From assembly GCA_008000375.1 (NCBI GenBank), contig SMOI01000081.1, forward strand, positions 58,766-122,765: 64,000 nt of DNA, given 5' to 3'. The stretch comes from Poteriospumella lacustris (lineage: Eukaryota > Sar > Chrysophyceae > Chromulinales > Dinobryaceae). The position numbers and the translations under genes are program-made. The notes beneath the pieces are model-generated. The model was given only the letters and a program-made list of their open reading frames with translations, was not told the origin of the DNA and searched no databases. Below are positions 55,917 to 64,000 of the stretch, one piece after another (position 1 is the stretch's first letter; each line of letters starts with the position of its first letter).

Positions 55917-57170
55917 TCTCCCACCCAGTGCACGCTATCGCTCTCTGCACAGTCAAATATTTCTTCTTAACAATAACGTAGCCCTTTTCCCCGTGGATAC
56001 ACGGTTAGAGATGGTTTGCCGTTGTGGAATCTTCTGCCTTATTTTGATTCATTTTATTCAACTGCCTCGTCGGCGCTGTCGCTGCTGGGAAGAGTGCATC
56101 ATCGCCGTCATGTCACCTCCCTTACCGTCGTAGCGTCGCAGCGTCGCACCGTTTGCACCACTACAACGATACGGAAGAACATGTATGTGCAGCACATACA
56201 TACTGCACGGTAAAGAGCCATGCCATACATGCATATATACACAGATCTCATTCGCTCCTTGACCAACATAAACCGGGTTACAACGTGCGGCTCTGCTCTC
56301 AACACCGACAGGGTTACGCTGTGGGGGGGGGGGGTCACGGGTGCTAGAGGCGAAGGTTGTGTCTGGAGCGATGGTCGATTTGAGCTCTCCGATTTTTCTA
56401 TAGACGATGAGAGCTTCGGATAAGGGGGAGGAGCGTACAGCATTTCAATTTCACAATTACAAGAGATGCCAAGTGCATTGGTCGCTGTCGATAACGGAAG
56501 CGTCGCAGAAGAAATAGGACCCAGGACGACTCAACAAAACAACGACACAGGCCTTTAATGTGTAGGGTATGCTCCCATGTACAGGTGTAAAACATGCAGA
56601 AAATAAGATACGTTCGAAGTGGGGAAGCAAGTCGAGGTAGGAGGAGGGGTTAAACGAGAGTTGAGTGTGCGCGGAGAAGACCCGCCCATCGGCAAGGCGA
56701 CTCCTTTGCGCTGTCCTGAGGAAGGCGCGACAACGAAAGCAACGGGAAAATGACGAACGAACGAAGAAGAAGAAAAAGAAGAAGACGAACGAGCGCGGCC
56801 GTTGCAACCCCGAGAGTGTCTGGAAGGGGAGACGGAGAACGATCACCGCCAACAGACGAGGGCACACGGGCAGAAAACGAAAGAAAATGGTAGAAAACGA
56901 GAGAAAAAGGCAGAAAAAGGTGGAACGAGGTAGAACCACATCGTCTGCGGCGTAGACAAGCAGAAGACAGGTGGTAGTGGGTCAAGGACTCTGGAGAGGT
57001 CGAGGTAAAGGAGAGAGGTCACGAGTCGAAAACCGTCACCTCGAGTGGAGATCGGTACACAAGTGTGTACGGCTGGGAGGCCACCGCCTCCACAAACGCC
57101 ACCACAAACAGACAGAGAAGGAGAGAGAGCCATATGTACAGCCATGGGAGGATAAGGGCTCGCTCGCTGC
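55917..57170. other. 1.25-kb low-complexity intergenic region
   Basis: Contains a 12-nt G run at 56323-56334, an A/G-rich stretch (GAGAAAA and AAGAAG repeats, about 56740-56930) and otherwise unremarkable sequence between two minus-strand genes. The ORFs crossing it are frame-shared simple-sequence translations. No gene or RNA was recognised. Confidence 0.5.
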
Positions 57171-60100
57171 CTACGCTTTGCTCTCGCCTCTGTCCTCGTG
57201 CGAGCCATCGTCCCCGTGTGGTACCTCCTTGGCAGGAGGATCCACGTAGTCCTTCTCGTCCATAGGGATGAGTTCTGCGACGGTTGGGGGTGCCGAGGCG
57301 AAGACAGCTGCATCGGAGGGCTGCGATTGTAACTGTCGCTTCTGTGCGCGTCGACGCTGCTGCAGTTGAACCAACGCGCAATACGCATCGACCAGACGAC
57401 GTCCAAAGAAATACACCGGCAAGAAATACAGCACCGTATTGATCACAATCAACAAGATGCCCAACAACGAGTCCCATTCCTCATGTAGCAGTCCATTGCG
57501 AAGAATCAACGCGACGAAAAACGTTAAAAACACTTGCACCTGGCCGATGTTCGCCAGCGCATCGTCTTCGGCATCGTCGTACGGGGTGCACACGGAATAC
57601 AATTGCAAATAGAAAATGGCCAGCAAAATCGACAATATCGTTTGTAGCGACGTCCCGGGGGCCAAGATCGAGAGCACCGCCGTCAGAACGATCCGACGCG
57701 TCGTTTCGATGATTTCCCAAAACCAAAACGCAGGATCATACGCCGACCACAAGAACGAGATGCCCAGGACTTCGGGTGACAACCCATGGTGGTGGGAAGA
57801 CAGCCATTCGTCAGAGAATGGCGAAGACGGAGACGGAGACGAAGCAGTGGGCAATTTCTGGTGGCCGAAAAACACCGCATTCGACGTGGGTGAGACAGGA
57901 GGCACCGGCGTGGGCCTCGTGGCTGCTGCAGCGGACGCAGATACGGACGAAGCCTCACTGCCGTGCTCGGACGAGCCCGTGGCATCGTGAGGAAGACGCT
58001 CGTGGATGATTACCGTGGGATGGTCGCCACCACCACCATCCGCAGCGGTCGAAGAGGAGACGGCAGCGGCGGCGTTGGTATCGACCGGGGACGACGATGA
58101 CGAGACCATACGTTGCAGTGCCACACCACTGCCACTGCCGCTACCGTCGTCCCCACCGTCACTACCGCCATCGCACACAGGAATCCCACCCATTTCGACA
58201 TCCACCGCATCGTTCGCTGCCGTGGTGGTCGTCGATGGCCCGTTTCGATGTTGTTGTCGTGATGCAGGCGGCGGTGCGGAACGAATTCGATCCTTGTCGT
58301 CGATGCGGTGCAGTTGGGCTTTACGGTACTTGCGCTGCTCTTCCTCCAACTGACCGAGCGAAGGACCCAACGGAGTGTCAAAGAGCAAGGACTGCAACAG
58401 GTTTTCTTCGAAGCGTTTCTCCGGGGAACGCGCGGGCGGCGACATCGACGAGGCGGCGTCACCACTGTCGCCGTCGCCGTCGCCGTTACCGTCGCCGCTG
58501 TCATCGTCACTGCTGGCGGCCACAATACCACCGCCACCACCGCCGACATTGCCATCGCCAGTGCCACCGTCAACACGTTCCTCCGGGGTTTGCTTCTTCT
58601 GGGCCGCCGCCAACGTCCGCATGAACCGATCGATAATCGCCTCTCGGTGCTGAATTTCATCGCGGTGAGTGTACAAGGCATAGAAATACACCAGCGGGAT
58701 GCCCACGGGGTACACAATGATCATGGGAATCACAAAGCCCAGCCAGTTTCGATACAATGATGAATCACACGAGATGGTCATGTCCACCGTCATGAAACGG
58801 GTCGTTTCACCGGGATGTTCTTGGTTCGGATCAATGTCGGTGCAGTTGAAGACTTGAAACAACGACGTCGTCACCGTCGGGAGGACCAAATACGTCAAAT
58901 AGAACCACGCGTTGAGGTACCGATTCTTCAAGGCCCGTTGCCGTGCCTGGTACTGTCGTTCTGCAAGGAGAAACGTTTCATGGGAATCAATCGCGGGGGA
59001 AGCATATCGTTGATACGCCAGATGTACCGGAAACAACCACGCGTAGATGACGTTCGCTTCGAGTACATACGCCCCGAGAAACAACAGTGTCAACGCCATC
59101 GGAAACAGACAAATGACCACCAACAGTTCGAAGTAATTCCAGCGATAACTGCAGGCAAAGGGAAACATGAAGCCTAAATTCAAGTCAAAGAATTCCAACG
59201 CCGACAAATAACGCACAAAGACCACCGGCATGGTCACTTGAATCACCATCGGCACATTGCTAATGATTTGAAACGTCGCCAAAATGATTTTCAGTTTCGA
59301 AATCAGTTTCGGATACGAATGGTAGACGTACAAGAGCCAAGGCTTCAACGGTTGCAAATGCGGATGATGTCGTTTCACGTAGAGAAACAGGGTAAACAGG
59401 ATCAAGCCGGCCAAGAGAATCAACATCAAAATGCCCCCGGTGAGTTCGGAACGTGGTCGACAGGCTTTGCACGCATTGTTGTTCCGGAAATAGCCCTCGT
59501 CACAGACGCTACACGCGGGGCCGGTATACCCTGCCCGACATAACGCGTCACCGGTGTCAAACCCACCGATACAGGCCGCTTTCGTGCGACACGTGACCAA
59601 CCCACTGGTACTTTCATCCCAACGCCAATAGCCTTCGTCCAAGGCCATCGTCGACCCGGAACAAAAGCGTACCCCGCGCATCGTTGCACACGAACGACAG
59701 GCCGTGGAGTCATTGTGAAACGTAAACGAAGCATCGCCACAACGGTGGCATTTGCCTGCCCCCGTGATTTCTCCACGGATACAGTCACGATAGGCAAACG
59801 TGGTCGTAATATTCGCGTTATAGGCCTGGCTAAACTGGTCGCTGCTGACGGCGGACTCCGGGACCAGGGGCAAATCATACGCCACCGTAAACTTGACGCG
59901 TACCTTACCCTGCCGCGCACAACCCATCGTCATACCGGCAAACAACGATCCATTCAGTGGGTGCAACGCAAAAATGCCATCAGTAGTCAACATCGAAATG
60001 GAAGGTAAATACTGCGCACACTGGTGATTCGTAATGACGGGGATCAGGGCGAAGGATTCCGAGTGCACAAACGTGTGAAAGTAATCAAACGGTTGGAAGA

Positions 60101-63100
60101 ACAACGAGGGTGAGAAGACGGCGTCGTTCGGAGTCGCATCGTATGCCTCGGGCCCAACGACGGAGGTGATATGGGTGCCAATCTGTGACCCATACGGGGC
60201 GACATTGTCCGGACGCCACGTACAATTGTAAAACGAGACAGGCGCCGCCCACGTGGTACGTTTGGGGACCCAATAGACGGTACCACCAATGGACGCACGA
60301 TTCCCACCGAAATACGCGTGTTGCAGTTCCTTTCTCGTAAAACTCGATGGATCGACGAGGAATAACGCCGACCCACGTGGTGCCTTGTTGTGGAGGTACT
60401 GTTGTACACACAACGACGAGGCATCACCACCGACAGCACTGCACGACCACAGCGCCATCGTATCCAAAATCGAGATACCACCTCCACCGTACCACGCGAT
60501 GTTCTGTTCAATGCGCAGCGGACCCACCAAGGCAGCGGTTTCGACATACGCGAAATGGAGACCACCACCGATCGAGGCATTGTTCGATACGGCCACGATA
60601 TTGCCCAGCGTGAAAGGGGCATTGACGAGTATCGACAAGCCACCACCCGCTACCGCCGCAGAATTATCCAACAGCGTCACGTCCAACAAGGAGAACGATG
60701 ATGGCTTCGAGGCGGCATACGTCGCATAGGCATCGTCTTCATCGGCAACGACTACTTTCGCCGCCAAGCCGATACCCCCTCCGGAACCTTCGACACACGC
60801 ATTGCTCGAGGCATTCAACGACCGCCAATCCACCGTAGACCATCCACGTAGATAGATACCCCCTCCATCACCAGTTTCTGCCACATTCTCCGTCACATTC
60901 GTCGAGACAATCGTTGATTGATTCACACCGACCATGGCCACACCCCCACCATAAAACCCAGCGGTATTCTGGGTCCAGGAGACATCGGTGACGTAGCAGG
61001 TCTTCACCAACCAGAGGTACGAACCACCACCGATCTCTGCACCTTGATTGTACGAGACATCGACATGATCAAAGCTCATCGTATTCACCGCGGTGGCTTG
61101 TAGGCCACCCCCATTCTTCGCCGAGTTGTGTAAAATGGCCACATCGGTCAGGTCGATCGTATCGATCGAATAGAAATACCACCCTCCGCCATTCCCGGTC
61201 GATGAATCGGCGGCATTGTCTTGGATGAGGACATTCCGTAACGTTGTACTCGGTGTGAGGACGACATAGCCCCCACCACCATCCAAACGCGCAGTATTGT
61301 TCTGCACGAGACTGTTCTGCAAGGTAAACGACGACTGTATTCCACTGGCATAGAGACCACCTCCCCAAAACCCGGTCGCTTGTCCATCCGAGATGACCAC
61401 ATTGTTGCCAATGAAGGACTCAATCATTTCCAAGGCCAGACCACCACCCCATACGGCAGTATTCTGCGTCAAACGAAGATCATGGGCCTCCACGACGGCA
61501 TACACACCATCTTTACTGAAAAAGATCCCAATACCCCCACCACTCGCTGCTTGGTTGTTCGATGCGTTGCATTGCTTGAGAGACACATACGCACAAGAGT
61601 CTATGGCAATGCCTCCACCAGCTAATCGAGTGGCAGTGTTGTATTCGGCCAGCAGCTCGGACAGGAACACGGTCTGGGTATGGCCAACGTAGACACCTCC
61701 ACCACTATCGTACACAACATTCTTCGTGAAATAACTCTGTGCGATGGTTGCCGAAGTGGTTCCATTTACGGCTAATCCACCACCAAAGGCTGCACGATTG
61801 TTTTCAAAGTGTGAATCCTCAATGGTCACCGGTATCAGCAATGCGGCCATACCACCGCCCATAAACCCACCAGAGTTATTGAGAAACGTACAACGATTCA
61901 CCGTCAAATCTTGTCCCATGGTCGCGTAGAGACCACCTCCAGTACCAAACAAGGGGTTTGAACCCACCGAATTGCTTTCAAAGAGTACGTTGGTGAGTAG
62001 GACACGGTTCGTTTGAATCGTGAACAATCCCGCACCGATGATGGCCGCATTCTCTTGGACGGTGCAATTGGTTATCGACAACGAATCAACACCGAACGAA
62101 CAAATCCCACCACCACCTAAGGCCGCACTATTGTGCTTCACTGTCACATTCAACAAGGAAGCGGATGACACGTTGCGAATCATGATACCCGCACCCAAGG
62201 GGGAGGTATAACCTTGGACCACGACGTCACTGAGGGTCGCGACGGAGGCATTGCCAATGCTTAAGCCAGGCCCGGTGTTGTAATGGTTGTCATTGTCGTT
62301 GTTGTTGGTTGAATTCGCAGTGTTGTTCAAACCGACATTCAGGAGTTCCAGCGCGTGTATTTCGACCTCGTCCGCCCGACCAATGTGCAGGCCACCGTAC
62401 CCGCCCACCGCATCCGTGATCACCACGTCTTCGATGACCACTTGCTGGAACGTTTCTACCACCGAAATAAACGCTCCACAACCACCGCTGACAGAACATA
62501 ACAACGTTTCCTCAGGCAAAGTCGTCGTCAATGCGGCTTCAGCAGCAGGTGCGATGTGTAACGACAGTTGGCGCAACGAGAGTGAGACGCCGTGACCAGC
62601 GAAATGGAACAACGATGAGAAATGGACAAGACTTGCCATTTCAGCCACCATCACGACATTATCCAGCGTAATATCATCTACCGACGGGCCGACATGAATC
62701 AAACGACCGTCGTTTGTTGCAGACGACGACGATGGCGGAGACGACGAGCCGACGGAAGGTAGATCAATGAAGGAATTCCGCAACTCAAAACGGTGCGTGT
62801 ATCCCTCAGAATAGACTAGATCGCCAGCCGAATATACCGAAATGGCATTGTGGATGTGTAACCCATCGCCGAGAAAGTCCACGTTCTCTCCCAAGTAGAT
62901 CGCACCTCCTTTCAGTCCAATGGAATGCTCAATACGTACATTCATCAGTTCCAAGGTTCCGTAATGAGCAACAAAAACAGAGCCTCCTGGCTGGGTTTCA
63001 CTTCCAAAACCAGACAAAATAATATTTCGTAAGGAAACGGTTTGTTTGACTCTCGAATCTTGGCTCCCGAGAATCGACAGAAAGCGACGCTGGGCCGATG

Positions 63101-63482
63101 AAGTTGTGTGCTCGCACCGATGAGAGGAGAGTTTCACAGTCGAATCATCTCCCAAGATAGAAACATCGTTCGAAATTGTGGTTAAATGCAAGAAGTCATT
63201 CTCACACAGCAGAGAACCATCGATATGATGGGTTGATTTGGGCAAGAGATGGACTTCGCATGCTTTGCCGCGTACCGATTCATGCTGGCAAGCATGGAAC
63301 GCATTTGCGATGTTGCATCGGGATGAGCCATGAGCATCAAGGCATGCATTGATGTGACTATCCGAAACGACAGTGTTTTCAGTGTGGTGAGCGTAGATTA
63401 CATGCGGTGCATTCGGCTGGGCACCCAACCCTACGGTGATGCATGTCCCAATAACCACCGTTGCCAGCCAGATGAGTAACAT
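57171..63482 (-). CDS. Giant polymorphic-membrane-protein-like beta-helix surface protein with C-terminal multi-TM region (2103 aa)
   Basis: A single uninterrupted 6.3-kb exon starting at ATG 63482 with a signal peptide (LLIWLATVVIGTCITVGLGA). Residues of about 150-1050 carry dozens of irregular repeats around GGG(I/L) and NNTA motifs (for example NNTARLDGGGGYV, NSAKNGGGLQATAV), the pattern of right-handed beta-helices of polymorphic outer membrane proteins. A Cys-rich, EGF/GCC2-like module (about 1234-1340: CHRCGDASF, CRSCATMRG, CSVCDEGYFRN) precedes about nine TM helices at 1347-2030, interrupted near 1620-1870 by a long disordered, Gly/Ser/Asp-rich cytosolic loop. The tail is acidic. This architecture occurs in several protist groups. 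Likely a plasma-membrane sensor or adhesion protein with a channel- or transporter-like membrane part; function unknown. Confidence 0.85.
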   Translation of the reverse strand: MLLIWLATVVIGTCITVGLGAQPNAPHVIYAHHTENTVVSDSHINACLDAHGSSRCNIANAFHACQHESVRGKACEVHLLPKSTHHIDGSLLCENDFLHLTTISNDVSILGDDSTVKLSSHRCEHTTSSAQRRFLSILGSQDSRVKQTVSLRNIILSGFGSETQPGGSVFVAHYGTLELMNVRIEHSIGLKGGAIYLGENVDFLGDGLHIHNAISVYSAGDLVYSEGYTHRFELRNSFIDLPSVGSSSPPSSSSATNDGRLIHVGPSVDDITLDNVVMVAEMASLVHFSSLFHFAGHGVSLSLRQLSLHIAPAAEAALTTTLPEETLLCSVSGGCGAFISVVETFQQVVIEDVVITDAVGGYGGLHIGRADEVEIHALELLNVGLNNTANSTNNNDNDNHYNTGPGLSIGNASVATLSDVVVQGYTSPLGAGIMIRNVSSASLLNVTVKHNSAALGGGGICSFGVDSLSITNCTVQENAAIIGAGLFTIQTNRVLLTNVLFESNSVGSNPLFGTGGGLYATMGQDLTVNRCTFLNNSGGFMGGGMAALLIPVTIEDSHFENNRAAFGGGLAVNGTTSATIAQSYFTKNVVYDSGGGVYVGHTQTVFLSELLAEYNTATRLAGGGIAIDSCAYVSLKQCNASNNQAASGGGIGIFFSKDGVYAVVEAHDLRLTQNTAVWGGGLALEMIESFIGNNVVISDGQATGFWGGGLYASGIQSSFTLQNSLVQNNTARLDGGGGYVVLTPSTTLRNVLIQDNAADSSTGNGGGWYFYSIDTIDLTDVAILHNSAKNGGGLQATAVNTMSFDHVDVSYNQGAEIGGGSYLWLVKTCYVTDVSWTQNTAGFYGGGVAMVGVNQSTIVSTNVTENVAETGDGGGIYLRGWSTVDWRSLNASSNACVEGSGGGIGLAAKVVVADEDDAYATYAASKPSSFSLLDVTLLDNSAAVAGGGLSILVNAPFTLGNIVAVSNNASIGGGLHFAYVETAALVGPLRIEQNIAWYGGGGISILDTMALWSCSAVGGDASSLCVQQYLHNKAPRGSALFLVDPSSFTRKELQHAYFGGNRASIGGTVYWVPKRTTWAAPVSFYNCTWRPDNVAPYGSQIGTHITSVVGPEAYDATPNDAVFSPSLFFQPFDYFHTFVHSESFALIPVITNHQCAQYLPSISMLTTDGIFALHPLNGSLFAGMTMGCARQGKVRVKFTVAYDLPLVPESAVSSDQFSQAYNANITTTFAYRDCIRGEITGAGKCHRCGDASFTFHNDSTACRSCATMRGVRFCSGSTMALDEGYWRWDESTSGLVTCRTKAACIGGFDTGDALCRAGYTGPACSVCDEGYFRNNNACKACRPRSELTGGILMLILLAGLILFTLFLYVKRHHPHLQPLKPWLLYVYHSYPKLISKLKIILATFQIISNVPMVIQVTMPVVFVRYLSALEFFDLNLGFMFPFACSYRWNYFELLVVICLFPMALTLLFLGAYVLEANVIYAWLFPVHLAYQRYASPAIDSHETFLLAERQYQARQRALKNRYLNAWFYLTYLVLPTVTTSLFQVFNCTDIDPNQEHPGETTRFMTVDMTISCDSSLYRNWLGFVIPMIIVYPVGIPLVYFYALYTHRDEIQHREAIIDRFMRTLAAAQKKQTPEERVDGGTGDGNVGGGGGGIVAASSDDDSGDGNGDGDGDSGDAASSMSPPARSPEKRFEENLLQSLLFDTPLGPSLGQLEEEQRKYRKAQLHRIDDKDRIRSAPPPASRQQHRNGPSTTTTAANDAVDVEMGGIPVCDGGSDGGDDGSGSGSGVALQRMVSSSSSPVDTNAAAAVSSSTAADGGGGDHPTVIIHERLPHDATGSSEHGSEASSVSASAAAATRPTPVPPVSPTSNAVFFGHQKLPTASSPSPSSPFSDEWLSSHHHGLSPEVLGISFLWSAYDPAFWFWEIIETTRRIVLTAVLSILAPGTSLQTILSILLAIFYLQLYSVCTPYDDAEDDALANIGQVQVFLTFFVALILRNGLLHEEWDSLLGILLIVINTVLYFLPVYFFGRRLVDAYCALVQLQQRRRAQKRQLQSQPSDAAVFASAPPTVAELIPMDEKDYVDPPAKEVPHGDDGSHEDRGESKA

Positions 63483-64000
63483 CCTTCACACGAAAAGACA
63501 GAACAGAAGGCAGTTCCACTTCAGCAAATAAAGCTGCGACAACGATTGTTGATAGAAGATACGGTTTGCAATCGAATTGATTTGTATTGTATTGACCTTC
63601 TTGTTGATTGATGCTTGATCTGTTCTCAGCAGGTTCGTCGTCGTCTGCGCTGGAGCGCCGGAGTTGTAACGGACAGGTATCCTCAGATTCCCAGAGATTC
63701 CCAACAATATTTCAGGGAGTAAGGGTTCCTTATTTGACGCGTAAACTTCCAACTGTAGGTCCACCGTCCCTTCTCAGTACATGGCAGTAGCACAATAGAT
63801 GGAAGTAATACGGTTTACAAAAAGAAGAACTACTTATGGTTTCTTTGGTATTTGGGTGGGGAGGAGGTCAACAGGATGATGATGCAACTACACAACGTAC
63901 CCATCCTTGGCGATACAGTTGCCGTTGCGATCAATAAAAGCGATTTTTTGTGTGTTTTTGTGACGGTTGTCATAAGATGGCGTGCGAAGATGTTGTATAC
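63483..64000. other. Upstream region of the giant beta-helix protein gene
   Basis: AT-rich non-coding sequence that should contain the promoter and 5' UTR of the minus-strand gene. A 92-codon minus-strand ORF just upstream has no domain. No gene is called to the window edge. Confidence 0.4.

Noticed and set aside
56457-56985. Minus-strand Phe/Ser/Leu-rich ORFs near the G run
   Set aside because: Translation of an A/G-rich strand; overlapping frames with no signal or domain.
63486-63764. 92-codon minus-strand ORF just upstream of the giant beta-helix gene
   Set aside because: Ends at the promoter side of a gene with its own signal-peptide start, has no domain and is better explained as 5' flank.
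1-64000. CRISPR arrays, insertion sequences, phage or viral genes
   Set aside because: No regularly spaced repeats, terminal inverted repeats with a transposase, or viral hallmark genes were seen; the only large inverted repeat carries TyrRS.

Overview
The window is nuclear DNA of a microbial eukaryote. Genes sit on both strands, most are broken by short GT-AG introns (59-115 nt), there is one eukaryotic-type tRNA without an encoded CCA, and the products are eukaryote-specific (VHS-GAT adaptor, PUM3-like nucleolar PUF protein, exosome subunit RRP45, METTL2-type tRNA methyltransferase, Tpt1, receptor-like kinase). Low-complexity poly-Q, poly-A, poly-S and poly-N coding tracts, very large cysteine-rich multi-pass surface proteins and MORN repeats suggest a free-living or parasitic protist. 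I cannot assign the lineage from sequence alone. There is no sign of bacterial operons, viruses or transposons.

Layout. 0-12 kb: the 3' end of a plus-strand gene, a large RING-H2 membrane protein (-), and a 1948-residue protein with a mitochondrial-type leader (-, 3 exons). 12-21 kb: a 7-exon type II membrane protein (+), a PUM3-like protein (-, 3 exons), and a receptor-like kinase (-) sharing a roughly 0.7 kb upstream region with the next gene. 21-28 kb: a VHS-GAT adaptor carrying five DPF repeats (+, 5 exons), a 2.3 kb pyrimidine-rich gap and an orphan membrane protein (+). 28-38 kb: a six-TM protein with a globular N-terminus (-), a BAR-like coiled-coil protein (+), a METTL2-like methyltransferase (-), tRNA-Ile(AAU), and a double zinc-finger/reelin-like multi-pass protein (-). 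39-45 kb: a protein combining a TIR/HET-like domain with MORN repeats (+), then two identical tyrosyl-tRNA synthetase genes tail to tail on the arms of a 1585-bp inverted repeat. 45-53 kb: RRP45 (+), a small orphan ORF (-), a zinc-finger protein of six exons (+), two coiled-coil proteins (+) and Tpt1 (+). 53-64 kb: two large cysteine-rich multi-pass surface proteins (-), the second a 2103-residue polymorphic-membrane-protein-like beta-helix protein.

Functionally there are two themes. RNA metabolism is represented by PUM3, RRP45, TyrRS, METTL2, Tpt1 and tRNA-Ile. Membrane or surface sensing and trafficking is represented by the VHS-GAT adaptor, the BAR-like protein, the receptor-like kinase and four large ectodomain proteins. 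Nothing suggests co-regulated operons. Exon joins were worked out by hand from splice signals and reading phase; in every joined gene the summed exon length is a multiple of three, but no transcript evidence was available.
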